64,000 bases of DNA from Berghia stephanieae (taxonomy: Eukaryota; Mollusca; Gastropoda; Nudibranchia; Aeolidiidae), in contig CM067444.1 in NCBI GenBank assembly GCA_034508935.3, forward strand, positions 25,764,787-25,828,786. The letters are read 5' to 3'. Below are positions 34,832 to 47,545 of this stretch, in pieces. Position 1 is the stretch's first letter. Each line of letters begins with the position of its first letter. A program made the position numbers and the translations under genes. Under the pieces are notes generated by a model. That model had not been told where the DNA came from and ran no database searches. It saw nothing but the letters and a program-made list of their open reading frames with translations.

Positions 34832-34860
34832 CTGGAAAAAAAAGAAGAAAATAAAGCACA
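34831..34860 (-). promoter_or_regulatory. Probable 3' splice acceptor
   Basis: On the minus strand a pyrimidine-rich run (cttctttttttttccag) ends in AG just before the codons for the first zinc finger. The exon would start in phase 1, one base into a codon. No matching upstream exon was identified between 34,860 and 36,015. Confidence 0.6.
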
Positions 34861-35546
34861 TCATGCTATGAACTATGAAAATAAATCAATAGACAGATCG
34901 TATGCACATCAGCTACATGACAGCGATAGAGAGGAATAGCATTCCAAATATTTAAGGCCTGGACAAGTAACTGTCATAATTCCTTCTTGTTATATACTTT
35001 TCTACCATCTATTCCTTTGGAAGAGGTATGTTAGATTTGTGGAGACCTCTGCCACATAACAAATCCAGTGAAAAGACGCCATATTTTTGTTTTGAAATAG
35101 AAATAAATAGATCAATCCACCCACTTCACTGGGTTCAGGGTTCCCTCTTCATTATAATCAAAATATGAACATAAATCGGAATAGTAACACATTGAAGTCT
35201 CATCTGAATACATAGATTGTCCTTTGTTGTTTCAGCGAAAAATCAGACAGAATGTCAAAAGAATTTTAGGTTTTTCCCCAACCACCCCTTGGAGGGATCA
35301 GTATCAGCGGAATGGTAAGCGTCATGTTTTTTACGTTGAGCAACAAAATTTACTCCAAATGCTTCACTCGACCCAGGCGGAAAAGCAATCAAGAATAGAC
35401 CCAAGTCCTATCCAAAGACTAACATTTCATTTAAGTTTATTGTAGGCCCTTGGCCAATCGACAAAATTCAATTCACATAAATTATTTACAACAATCAGAA
35501 ATTAATTATATCAATAATAGTAATAGAATGCAATGAAGGCAATATC

Positions 35547-35582
<36 letters not shown>

Positions 35583-35588
35583 GTAATA

Positions 35589-35631
<43 letters not shown>

Positions 35632-36015
35632 GTAGCGGCAATAAGTAACAATTAATATAGTAACAAAAGTAATAATAGACTATAGTTCATAGTCATAACA
35701 ATGACTTTCTTTGTCATTGAGGGAGTGAGAAAACATCACCGGCTGGCAGAACAAACAGCCGACATCAATCAAACGTCCTCCAGACCGGTTGAGCATCGGC
35801 TTCATTAATTCCTTAAAGACTTCCCCCCAACTGCCTGAACGATGCTGATGCCCAGACAACTTAATCCTGATTTATATTTTGTGGGAATGAAATATGACAT
35901 GTATATGCCGGAAATATTTCAATAACAAACACACTGTTCAGATAGAAAATATTTGAGTCTTGCCTTTGTTAATTGACACAGGTAAGTTAGGAAAATAAAT
36001 GCTAGTAAAAACGAT
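34861..36015. other. Flank of the recombinase-like locus, up to the gap
   Basis: Mostly AT-rich non-repetitive sequence with an AAT/AGT tract (35,550-35,632). Upstream exons of the minus-strand gene would lie here or beyond the gap; I could not pick one. Confidence 0.4.
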
Positions 36016-36115
36016 NNNNNNNNNNNNNNNNNNNNNNNNNNNNNNNNNNNNNNNNNNNNNNNNNNNNNNNNNNNNNNNNNNNNNNNNNNNNNNNNNNNNN
36101 NNNNNNNNNNNNNNN
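36016..36115. other. Assembly gap (100 N)
   Basis: Exactly 100 N, a conventional size for a gap of unknown length. Confidence 0.99.
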
Positions 36116-38120
36116 TCCTCATCATCATCATCATCACATCATAATCCTCATAATAATAAAATAATAAAATAATAAAAATATAATAAAATAATAATAAAAT
36201 AAAATAATAAAAAAAAATAATAAAAAAATCACCACCTACTTTTACTTTTCCCTTTTTTTCTTTTTTAATCACAAACCCCCCCCCCCCCCCCCCCTGCTCA
36301 ACCCCCCCCTTTTCCTTCTTCACCCCCCCCCCCCCCCAACCTCCTCTCTCCTCTCTTCTCTCTCCTCCCTCTCTCTCCCTACGTTTTCAATCATACAATA
36401 TCGGTTTAAAAAGGGGAAACCAACCCCAAAAATTTGTCCCCCAAAATTATTCATCATCATCATCTCTTTTTTTTTTTTCACCCTGGGTCGGTATAGCCAC
36501 AACAAACAGTTTCCACCTTCTCATCCTAGCCAATTTTTTTATCTTTTTCCCGGTCTTACCATTTCTGTTATAAATTTCGAATTCCAGAAATCTTCGGTCC
36601 CCCAAAAAAAAAGGATTTATTTTTCTGTCGGTTTTTCTGAAGGTTTTTTGAGTTTAACGAAAGGGGGGAAATTTGTCAAAAATAAAAAGGGGGAGATTTT
36701 AAAAGGCCAAATTTTTTAATTTCCCCTTTTTTTCCAAGACGGCGTATTAAATCGCATCGTTGTCCAATCCTACTACCTTGTACTTTCGGCAAAACCTTTT
36801 CTTAAAATCGAATCCAAACATCTCCAAAAATCATTTTTTCTCTTTTAAACCACATAACCAAATTTTTACTCGAAATTCCCCAAACTAATGATATCCTTAT
36901 TACAAATTGGGGAAAAAAAAAACATTTCAATCTTTACATTTCGATAAAATTGAATCAGACGTAATTTTCTTTTTATCTATTTTTGCTTTGTTTTGTTTTT
37001 TTTTTTTTGTTTTTTTTGGGGGGTTTTTTTATGGGGTTTTATATGATTTTTTTTCTTTGTTTTTTTATGAATTAGGTCTTGTAGTAAATTCTCTCCTTTC
37101 CTATCTAAGGCCCCGGCACTCCCGCGCTTTTTTATACAATAAGGGAAATAAAAAAATAAATAAAAAACATATACACAAATTTAAAATAATTAAATAATGA
37201 AAAAATAAATAAATTTAAATTTAAAATAGTAAATAAAATAAAAATAAAAAAAATAAAAAAAAAAAAAAAAATAAAAAGTAAATAAAAAAAATAAATAAAT
37301 AATCGTTTAAAAAATCCTCATGCAAAAAATTTACTTCCTCAATCCGTTTCATATTATTTAATTATGTCCCCTAACAGGCCCATTTGGGACCAAACCGTAC
37401 AGGTTTCAGCTAGTGTCAGGGAAAGGTGGGGCCCTTTTTCTAAAAAAAAAACAAAGGGCAGGTTTTAAAATAGATTTACCCAAAATTTTTTCTTGGAATA
37501 AGTTACTAATTCGTGAGACTATTGGTTTTTAAATTTTCGCATGTCGGTAGAGTGAAATTTTCTGTATTTTGGGTTTTTTGGCACAATGGAGTGTTTGTTT
37601 CTTTAATATGTATTTTCAAAAAATTTCAAAAATGAAATTTTTTAATGCAATTAATTTTTTAAAATGCCCGAGCACTATGAAAATTGAGCGCTATATAAAA
37701 AACTTATTTTTATTATATTATTATTATTATTATTTTATTATTATTATTATTTTATTATTATTATTATTATTATTATTTTTATAAAATTTTTTTTATTTTT
37801 TATTTCATTTTAAAATTATTATCAATTTTTATTTTTATATTAATTATTATCATTATTTTCATTATTATTATTATCACATCACATCATCATCATCATATCA
37901 CTCATCATCCATCATCATCATCACATCATCATCATCATATCAAAATCTCATTAATTATTTTTTATATTATTATCATTATTATTATTATTATTATTTTTTA
38001 TTATTTTTATCATTATCTTATATTTTATTAATATTATTATTATTATAATTATTATTATTTATTATTATTATTATTATTTTATTATTTATTATTATTATTA
38101 TTATATTATTATTTTTATTA

Positions 38121-38157
<37 letters not shown>

Positions 38158-38173
38158 TAATTTATTATTATTA

Positions 38174-38227
<54 letters not shown>

Positions 38228-38235
38228 CAATTTTA

Positions 38236-38269
<34 letters not shown>

Positions 38270-38379
38270 TATTATTATCTTATCATTGTTATTATTTATT
38301 ATTATTATTATCATTATTATTTATTATTATTAATATTATTATTATCATTATTATTATTTTTAAATCATTATTATTTTAA

Positions 38380-38410
<31 letters not shown>

Positions 38411-38463
38411 TTTTATTATTATTATATTCATTATTATTATTATTATCATTTTTTTATTTTATA

Positions 38464-38499
<36 letters not shown>

Positions 38500-38612
38500 G
38501 TTATTATTATTATTTTTATTATTATTATATTATTATTATTATTTTTAAAATATTATATTTTAAATATTATTATTATTATTAAATTATTATCATTATTATT
38601 TTATTATTTATA

Positions 38613-38643
<31 letters not shown>

Positions 38644-38770
38644 TTATTTTAAATTATTATTATTATTTTATTATTATTTCACATTTTTATTATTATTATT
38701 ATCATTATTATTAATTTATTTTTATTATCATTATAAAATTATTATCATTATTATTATTTTTAATTATTAT

Positions 38771-38802
<32 letters not shown>

Positions 38803-38890
38803 TCATTATCATTATTTTTATTTTTATTATTATTATATTATTATTATTATTATTATTATTATTTTATTATTATTAGTATCATCATATTCA
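36116..38890. other. Low-quality or highly degenerate repeat sequence
   Basis: Starts with a broken ATC/AATA tract, then poly-C and poly-T runs of irregular length, and frequent doubled or missing bases, e.g. ttttttttttgttttttttgggg. At 37,660-37,700 a SINE/LINE tail (gagcgctatataaaaa) leads into about 1.2 kb of ATT repeat with many breaks (37,715-38,885). It looks like poorly corrected long-read sequence at a contig end, so frames and repeats here are not to be trusted. Confidence 0.7.
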
Positions 38891-39479
38891 AGAATATTTT
38901 AGGTAGAATCCGTTTGCAAACACGCATTGCGAAAACGTAGAAAAGTCTTTGTTTTGACACAAAAAAAAAAAAAAATGCATGAAATATATACGTTTTTTAC
39001 TTGAAGAAGGTCAAAGGCCGAAACTTTCCGCTGTTTGTGTTTTCACTTATAAATGAACACATTTACTCACTTTTATCTTTCCTCCATCTGAGAAAATTTA
39101 CTGCAAGTGTGATATTATTTTAAATAAATACACGAGATAATCTGATGTGTAAATAGGTATGTAATTTTATAAACAGAATTTCAAAATCTTCTCTCAGTCT
39201 GAAATTGATAGTTTTGACTAAATATATTATCGTCGTATGGATATATCTAATGGTTTTCATTACCTTGTAACATTTATACAATTTCCGTGTCATTGACACA
39301 TAACACGCCTTTGAGATTATGCAATAATTATGAGTTTGCTCCCTGTTGTATAATTTGGACAATTTTGATTAGATTACTCGTAGTTTCCAATCTTGTCTTT
39401 ATTCTTAATTGTCGTTTTTAACTTTCTATTGTTTTGTGGATATCAATGTTTTTATTGTCTTTTTAGATTTGTAAAATGC
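38891..39479. other. AT-rich stretch with a GAAAC-motif remnant
   Basis: At 39,001-39,035 the sequence cttgaagaaggtcaaaggcc followed by gaaac has a hammerhead-like layout. Otherwise no feature. Confidence 0.4.
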
Positions 39480-39483
39480 TATA

Positions 39484-39647
39484 GATAGAAAGAAGATGAC
39501 GTCCACTCTGGTTTTGTTTCTTACTAAACTGTGTTAAATAACTATAACCGTTTAAGGTTACACATAGTTTTGTGTGTTGGTCCGTTTATGCTTCTGGATG
39601 GCAGTGTTGTGAGCTTCTTAGCCAAGCGCATACTATCTATATGTCAA
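39484..39647 (-). mobile_element. TATA-target MITE
   Basis: Both ends and both TATA (39,480-39,483; 39,648-39,651) are present. An internal loss near the left end makes it about 20 bp shorter than the others. Confidence 0.88.
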
Positions 39648-39670
39648 TGTTTCACACCATGCTTTATGTG

Positions 39671-39968
39671 TGGCGATGTGGTCTAGTGGTATGATACTCG
39701 CTTTCGGATCGGAAGGTCCTAGGTTCGAGCCTCGCTCGGCGAATAGTTGAATCTGTTTGGAAAAAGGCTCTTTACTCACATTCTCTCAAACCCTACTCGG
39801 TGTAAAATGAGTACATGACCGTTAACAGCGTTGTTTCTGTCCGAAAAAAAATGAATATCGCCTAACAGGCGTCATGTCTCGTTATACATGTTGCATGTTG
39901 CTGTTGGTCAGGGACCCTTTGTAAAAGCGCTTTGAGCAGGTTTTAGTACTATTGCGCTTTAAAAAATC
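39671..39968 (+). repeat. SINE-1
   Basis: Complete from tggcgatgtggtctagtggt to a decayed tail; B box aggttcgagcctcg. Confidence 0.9.
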
Positions 39969-40665
39969 TGAATTATTTATTATATTTTATATAGGCGGTT
40001 GAAGGATTGTCCTATACAGTACTCGCTGGATAATAGCACGCTAAATTCCAGCACGCCTCTGCAATACGACACATGGTTTGTCTTTGTCAATGTCAAATCC
40101 TGACATAATCAGTCGGAAAGGTGAACATTTTGGATTTGCGTTTGTTTGTTTGTTTTTTTTTCATTTTTTTTTTTCATTTTCTGAAAGAGTATGCTCACTA
40201 GAGCAGTTTAATGTTTATTTAAAGTAAATCGGGTGATTTTTCATGAAGTTATGGTCAGATGTATGGGAACGGTATCCAGCAACGTTTCTCCAATTTCATA
40301 CTATTTCAACTTGACTAGCTGTAAAAAAAATTTTAAAGTTAAATTAAAGCTTTGATATTTCCCGAAGATGTACAAAAAGGGTTGATTTAATCATTCATGA
40401 CAAGAACTAACTCATTTTTAAAATAAAAATTTACCTCCTTACTAAACTTGGCAATATCTCAGTTCAAACCATTTCACCATTCAACTGATTTTGTCATTCA
40501 CTGTAACCACACACTGCATTTAGGAGTCGGTTTCAATGAATCAACTATCCAGTTACGGTAATATTTTTTGTGGTTAATTTAAAATTTAAAAATAATTGAT
40601 TGTTTATTTTGTCATATACCAATTTGGGTCATTGGCCTTTTAGTAGAGCGGATATAACGTTCAAA
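39969..40665. other. AT-rich stretch without recognised features
   Basis: Nothing supported on either strand. Confidence 0.45.
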
Positions 40666-40669
40666 GTAT

Positions 40670-40694
40670 TCTATCTATCATCTATCTATCTATC

Positions 40695-40732
<38 letters not shown>

Positions 40733-41050
40733 CATCTATCTATCAATCTATCTATCTATCTTTCTATATATCTATCTATCTATCTATCTATCCATCTATC
40801 CATCTCTATCTATCTATCTATCTATCTATCTTCTATCATCTATCTATCTATCTATCTCCCCCTCCCCCCCCCCCTCTTCTCTCTCTCTCTCTCTTCACAC
40901 ACACACATACACAACACACACACTCTTTCACTCTCAATCACTTTCTGTCTGTCTGTTCTCCCCCTCCCCCCCCCATCTCTCTCTTTATCTCTCTCTCTCT
41001 CTCTCTCCTTTCTCTCTATCTATCTATCTATCTATCTATTTATCTCTGAC
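40670..41050. repeat. TATC / poly-C / CT / CA microsatellite cluster
   Basis: TATC tract with occasional variants, then poly-C, CT, CA, CT and TATC again. Similar in make-up, not in order, to 3922-4712. Confidence 0.95.
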
Positions 41051-41394
41051 TGTATCTCTATTTCTCCCACTCCCTTCTCACTCTTTCTCAAAACTCGCTA
41101 TATCTTACTTCCTCTTTCTCTTTCTCTCTTTGCCCCCCCCCCCCCCCCCTGATTTAACATGATTTTTTTTTCTGGAATCATATTCAAATTTTACCAATAC
41201 ATGTCCTTTAAGCTATGGCTTTCTACAAGATTTTTTATGCCACTTACCGGTGCTATTAGTGTCAAGAAGTAGAACGACCCCTCTTGAGATAAATAAGTAA
41301 AAAAATTTAGACACGCGTTGTTGTAAAATAAAATCCATTAAAAAATGAATTGATTTCCGTGTCGTGGATTTTTGCTTTACAATTGTAGATAATG

Positions 41395-41409
41395 ATAATA
41401 ATAATAATA

Positions 41410-41464
<55 letters not shown>

Positions 41465-41680
41465 TAAAATAAAAATTTAAAAATAATAATTTAATAATAA
41501 TAATAATAAAAAATAATAAAATGATAATAATAATAAAATAATAATAATAATAATAATAAAAATAAAAAATAATAATAAAATAATTTAATTATGATGATGT
41601 GATGATGAGAGGATGATGATGATGAAAGATGATGATGTGAGATGATGATGATGATGATAATCATAATAATAAAGTAATAT
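41395..41680. repeat. (AAT)n then (GAT)n degenerate tracts
   Basis: AAT with many breaks, then GATGAT. The flanks 41,051-41,394 and 41,681-41,965 hold no feature I can support. Confidence 0.9.
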
Positions 41681-41966
41681 AATCTTTCTTGTCAAAAATG
41701 GGGAATTTGTCATTTGGTTTATAATGTTTGAAATTAAAAATACAATACATAGATAGATAGACAAAAATACATTAATAAAATAAGAATGTATAATCATCAC
41801 ATGATATAAATATCTACATGAAGATGGCGTTTCATAACAGTTTCGAAAACCCAAACATACTCTCTCGTACTCAGATTTTGATTTCAGATTTGAAAGATGA
41901 GCCAAGTGTAATTATAATAATACAGCACACGTCACAATCTTTGTATGGCCTTGACACGCTTAGCTC

Positions 41967-41983
41967 GAGAGAGAGAGAGAGAT

Positions 41984-42037
<54 letters not shown>

Positions 42038-42055
42038 AAAGATAGATATCTAGGT

Positions 42056-42098
<43 letters not shown>

Positions 42099-42124
42099 AT
42101 AGATAGATAGATAGATAGATAGAT

Positions 42125-42167
<43 letters not shown>
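41967..42167. repeat. (GA)n-(G)n-(GATA)n tract
   Basis: GA run, short poly-G and a GATA run of about 110 bp. Confidence 0.95.
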
Positions 42168-42237
42168 TTCAAGGACATGAAAACTTGGATTGGTCAAAAT
42201 GTAAACCGTCGTCTTGAATTGGGTTTTATTATGGGAT

Positions 42238-42238
42238 T

Positions 42239-42302
<64 letters not shown>

Positions 42303-42381
42303 CCACCATCATCATCATCATCATCATCATCATCAGCGTCATCATACCATCATCACCTTTGTTAGTTAAAACACTATCACT

Positions 42382-42432
<51 letters not shown>

Positions 42433-42490
42433 AATAACCATCATCACCTTTGTTAGTTAAAACACTATCACTATCATCATCATCATCATC
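42238..42490. repeat. (CAT)n array with duplicated flank
   Basis: CAT tracts at 42,238-42,345, 42,384-42,432 and 42,470-42,490, separated by a repeated caccatcacctttgttagtt-type spacer, so one block has been duplicated. Confidence 0.9.
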
Positions 42491-42688
42491 ACCATTGTTA
42501 TCTTTCATCCTTATTATCATTATCCCCCTTCACCATCTCATCTAAGCTGCCACTCACTTTAAACAATACTTGTCAATCTGTACCCCGCCCACAAAACTGT
42601 TGTTGATGTTGATATAACATGAAATCCAACCTTTTCACAATCACTCTCCATCTAATTCATAACAATTTCGGATCCCATTATCTTCACT

Positions 42689-44633
42689 AAGATATGAAGT
42701 GAATAGAAAAAGTGCCAGAAGACAATAGAGAATAAAAAATTTTCGCGGCGGTGGTGGGGTTTGAACCTGCGACCTTATTGGTACGACAACTCCGCCTGGC
42801 AGGTGAGAGCGTGGCTCTACCGTGTGAGCTATCCACGAACACAAAAATATTCGTTTCAAACTCAAAGTCATTACTAGATCCCTCTCTCACCCACTTCTTG
42901 AGACCGCCGATTCGTTCGTACACCACCATCGCGAATAATTTTGACCAGCAGTTAAGCTTAATAGCCAATATTCTCAACACAAACATATAACATAGAAACG
43001 ATTGAGACATTGAGTATGCTCCGGTGTATGGGGTGAATTTTAATTCAGAAAAGTGAGTGGAGCAGGCACTTATGTTGGTAACAACAAGATATGAAGTGAA
43101 TAGAAAAGTGCCAGAAGACAATAGAGAATAAAAAATTTTCGCGGCGGTGGTGGGGTTTGAACCTGCGACCTTATTGGTACGACAACTCCGCCTGGCAGGT
43201 GAGAGCGTGGCTCTACCGTGTGAGCTATCCACGAACACAAAAATATTCGTTTCAAACTCAAAGTCATTACTAGATCCCTCTCTCACCCACTTCTTGAGAC
43301 CGCCGATTCGTTCGTACACCACCATCGCGAATAATTTTGACCAGCAGTTAAGCTTAATAGCCAATATTCTCAGCACAAACATATAACATAGAAACGATTG
43401 AGACATTGAGTATGCTCCGGTGTATGGGGTGAATTTTAATTCAGAAAAGTGAGTGGAGCAGGCACTTATGTGGTAACAACAAGATATGAAGTGAATAGAA
43501 AAGTGCCAGAAGACAATAGAGAATAAAAAATTTTCGCGGCGGTGGTGGGGTTTGAACCTGCGACCTTATTGGTACGACAACTCCGCCTGGCAGGTGAGAG
43601 CGTGGCTCTACCGTGTGAGCTATCCACGAACACAAAAAAATTTCGTTTCAAACTCAAAGTCATTACTAGATCCCTCTCTCACCCACTTCTTGAGACCGCC
43701 GATTCGTTCGTACACCACCATCGCGAATAATTTTGACCAGCAGTTAAGCTTAATAGCCAATATTCTCAACACAAACATATAACATAGAAACGATTGAGAC
43801 ATTGAGTATGCTCCGGTGTATGGGTGAATTTTTAATTCAGAAAAGTGAGTGGAGGGAGGCACTTTGTTGGTAAACAACAAGATATGAAGTGAATAGAAAA
43901 GTGCCAGAAGACAAAAGAGAATAAAAAATTTTTTCGCGGCGGTGGGGTTTGAACCTGCGACCTTATTGGTACGACAACCCGCCTGGCAGGTGAGAGCGTG
44001 GCTCTACCGTGTGAGCTATCCACGAACACAAAAATATTCGTTTTCAAACTCAAAGTCATTACTAGATCCCTCTCTCACCCACTTCTTGAGACCGCCGATT
44101 CGTTCGTACACCACCATCGCGAATAATTTTGACCAGCAGTTAAGCTTAATAGCCAATATTCTCAACACAAAACATATAACATAAACGATTGAGACATTGA
44201 GTATGCCCCCGGTGTATGGGTGAAATTTTAATTCAGAAAAGTGAGTGGAGCAGGCACTTATGTTGGTAACAACAAGATTGAAGTGAATAGAAAAGTGCCA
44301 GAAGACAATAGAGAATAAAAAATTTTTCGCGGCGTGGTGGGGGGTTTGAACCTGCGACCTTATTGGTACGACAACTCCCTGGCAGGTGAGAGCGTGGCTC
44401 TACCGTGTGAGCTATCCACGAACACAAAAATATTCGTTCAAACTCAAAGTCATTACTAGATCCCTCTCTCACCCACTTCTTGAGACCGCCGATTCGTTCG
44501 TACACCACCATCGCGAATAATTTTTGACCAGCAGTTAAGCTTAATAGCCAATATTCTCAACACAAACATATAACATAGAAAACGATTGAGACATTGAGTA
44601 TGCTCCGGTGTATGGGGTGAATTTTAATTCAAA
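42689..44633 (-). repeat. Five-unit tandem array of SINE-3, about 396-bp period
   Basis: Units start near 42,689, 43,085, 43,481, 43,878 and 44,275. Each carries on the minus strand a box A (gatagctcacacggtagagc), a B box (caggttcaaacccc), a ttctattgtcttctggcact block, then a linker (ataagtgcctgctcc) absent from the leftmost unit's outer end. The whole array lies between perfect 12-bp repeats attatcttcact at 42,677-42,688 and 44,634-44,645. Because 396 is divisible by three, a frame can stay open across units; this is not evidence of a protein. Units 3-5 have many one-base indels. Confidence 0.92.
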
Positions 44634-44645
44634 ATTATCTTCACT

Positions 44646-45300
44646 CGCATCTCCGCCTCTTCAGTATCTCAGACAGAGCTGCCAACTGAAATTTCAAAAA
44701 TTCGTAATTTCCAAGGGGAAAAAAGAAAAATTTACTTTAAAACATTTGCTCTCAAAAGGGTCCAAACATGTTCCAACGTCCTGAATTTAGATTTCTAAGA
44801 AGCGGAACTTTCCTTCTCAACAAGATTTATTGAGTCAAAGAGAGCTCTGTAGCTGGAGCCAAAAAATTCGTATCTCTACGCATTTTCGTAGTACCTGGCA
44901 GGTCTGTGCGAGTATCTCAGGGCCCACACGTGAGTAAACGACTCACAACTCATGTGCATCTCAACCCAGTGGTCTCAACCACACAACCTTTCAGTTCTCA
45001 CGCACACCAACGTTGTTATTATGCTACCCCAAACCCCCCCCCCCCCCCCGGCCTCCGCCCTACCGTGTACATTTTATAATATGTAAACATCCAATCATAG
45101 TGATGACTGGCAACCCGCTATAACGTCATCTAATCACAAAATTGTGTTTTATTTTTGCTCTGTTTATGTTTTTGATTTTAATTTTTTGTTTTTTTTTCAC
45201 ATCCAATGTTGTAAAAATTTTTTTTTATTTTATTATCATTTTATATTTTTTTATCTTATTTATTTATTTACTTATCTAGTTATCTAGTGGGGGGGGGGGG
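44646..45300. other. Stretch without recognised features
   Basis: Poly-C (45,037-45,050) and poly-G (45,290-45,304) runs; no gene seen. Confidence 0.45.
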
Positions 45301-45404
45301 GGGGCAAGAAGAGCTTAATTTTAATGTGTTGTTTTTCTTTACCTATTCAAATGTTCATTTTACTTTGTATTCAACTTTATTGTCTTAACAAAGAGGAAAT
45401 CGAG

Positions 45405-45573
45405 GTATGTATGTGTGTGTGTGTGTGCGTGTGTGTATGTGTGTGTCTCTGTGTGTGTGTGTGTGAGAGAGAGAGAGAGTAAGAGTAGAAATAAAAAGAG
45501 CGGAGAGAGAGAGAGTAAGAGAAGAAAAAAAAAAGAGTGGAGAGAGAAAGAGTAGTAAAAAGAGAGTGGAGAG

Positions 45574-45615
<42 letters not shown>

Positions 45616-45764
45616 CCGAGAGTGAGTAAGAGTAGAAGAGAGAGAAGAGAGAGAGCGAGATAGATAGGGGAGAGAGAGAGATAGAGGAGAATGAGAGAGA
45701 GAGAGCGAATGAAGAGAGAGAGAGTAGCCGAGAGTGAGTAAGAGTAGAAAAAAAGAGAGTGGGC

Positions 45765-45860
<96 letters not shown>
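45405..45860. repeat. (TG)n then long degenerate (GA)n tract
   Basis: A TG run followed by about 390 bp of purine-only GA repeat with regular gtagccgagagtgagtaaga interruptions (twice), so part of it is a longer-period repeat. Leu/Ser-rich frames on the minus strand are artefacts. Confidence 0.92.
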
Positions 45861-45862
<2 letters not shown>

Positions 45863-46194
45863 GAAGAGACAAGTAAGTCATCATGTTATGTGTTTGTGAA
45901 TGACATCACAAGAATATTTGTCGTTGATTTTGCTAGCCAACGAGATGATGTTTTCCCATAACTTATGAGTTATTAATTAACAAGACGAGAAAAGTTGTTT
46001 TCACTATAAGACAAGACTAGATCAGTGTTAGTCCACGCATTGGGTCAGTCAATGTAAGACAAATGATTTCTTTTTCTTCAGTAGGGCAGAAAGTCGTGAC
46101 GTCAGACGTCACACATTCTAATCTTCAGTTCCAAACTCCTTGGAAGTGTGTATGTAACCAGTCCTTCTGAAGGAGGACTAATAATGAATAGGTT

Positions 46195-46682
46195 GCATAA
46201 TGAATCAAAAGGTTACAAACTATTTTAGTGGCAAGATGTATAGGCAGATTCTTAGGATTACGGGACGTAAAAGAGCGAAAATAGGTGCTCTTTATTGACG
46301 ACCAGCATAATATATGTGACCCGCCGCCTCAAAACGGTAATAAGCCGGGATGATCAAAGTGCTGAGAATGGAATCCATGACCAAAACATCAGACTTGGGT
46401 TGAGTCCATGTATGGATTATTAATTGAAGGAAAAATATAGAATTTTAAGTGTTGAAAAACGATATTTCGTTTTCTTGATCAGTTAAGCTTAAAATTGATC
46501 TTTCAGCATCTTGTTCACCCCGACATAATACCGTTTTGAGGCGATGGGTTACATATTGAAACATAAGGTGGCATAACTATTTTTGTAGTAGGATATAAAA
46601 GGCAGAACTTAGGATTACGGGACGGAAAAGAGCGAAGATAGATGCTCGTTATTGACGACCAGCATATATTATTTAGATCTGC
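46195..46682. repeat. Tandem pair of dispersed repeat D3, split by a MITE
   Basis: 46,195-46,311 and 46,553-46,680 share aggattacgggacg, aaaagagcgaa and ttattgacgaccagcat. The upstream part (46,140-46,195) is the inverse of 3200-3300 in copy A (tccttctgaaggaggactaa), linking this repeat to that locus. Confidence 0.7.
46316..46552. mobile_element. MITE with about 35-bp terminal inverted repeats
   Basis: Starts gtgacccgccgcctcaaaac and ends in the near-complement gttttgaggcgatgggttac; the repeats differ at a handful of positions. Flanked by atat (46,312-46,315; 46,553-46,556), a likely 4-bp or shorter target duplication. 237 bp, no coding content. Confidence 0.82.
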
Positions 46683-46740
46683 TGCTCCTGTACCAAAATC
46701 ACAGCTTGTTTTTTTATCTTCATGACAAGTCTCCATTCAC

Positions 46741-46988
46741 TCACTCACTCAATCCCAAGACCGGATGGTCGTCGGGGAGACTTGCGTGAAGCAGAAGTTA
46801 CAGTCTTCCTCCATGCCTGCCTGTTGCTAGCCCTATGTAGCAGCTCCGGAACCGACATCTCTGTCCATTCTTTTTATATTGTCCAGCCACATCTTCCTTT
46901 GGGCGTCCTCTTCTGCGCTGGCATTCGACTGTGCCCTGTAGCACTGTCCTGCTCAGGCTATCGTGTCAAGTATGGTGTCCAGTCTTCC
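46741..46988 (-). mobile_element. LINE reverse transcriptase C-terminus, fragment
   Basis: The minus strand gives MWLDNIKRMDRDV, then in the same frame, after two stops, ASNRQAWRKTVTSASR and RRPSGLGIE before a final stop. That is the usual end of a widespread non-LTR retrotransposon polymerase. Only the last 80 codons or so remain. It abuts the left edge of copy B; copy A's equivalent would lie outside the window. Confidence 0.72.
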
Positions 46989-47457
46989 ATTTGCCTTAAG
47001 TGGTTGATCCTACGGGTCAATGGTCCCCATAGCTCAGCCGTTGAAGCACTCGCTCCAAGAAAAGGAACGGATAGCTGCTGTAACTGGTGCCGTCCATTTT
47101 TGTTCAAGTTCATCAATATATCAGCAGTCATTACTGAGTCGCTGGATCTGTCGGATATTTAATTTTTAACGCGTAACTGTGATTTAAATTAAATACTATC
47201 TTTTAAATATACACACACACACACAAGTTCGGACTAAAGGCCAGAGGTAAGGCCTATTTCAATTTATCAAATTTAATATATAAAGTGTTGCTATTGGTTC
47301 TTGGTTGTATATTTTTACATTTTTGTGCATTTGCATATATATATATGTATACATTGTCGCCATAGATTCTCAACTTTGTGTTTATTCATTTTTATGCATG
47401 CCACGTCTGTAAACGAGTTTCCATTTTTTAAATGAATAAAGATATATTATTATTAGG

Positions 47458-47545
<88 letters not shown>

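Noticed and set aside
35919-36505. Open frames across and after the N gap
   Set aside because: One includes the N run and the others lie in homopolymer-rich sequence of doubtful quality.
42687-43406. 239-codon frame with a 132-residue internal repeat
   Set aside because: It arises because the SINE-3 unit is 396 bp, a multiple of three; the translated tRNA region explains the conserved residues.
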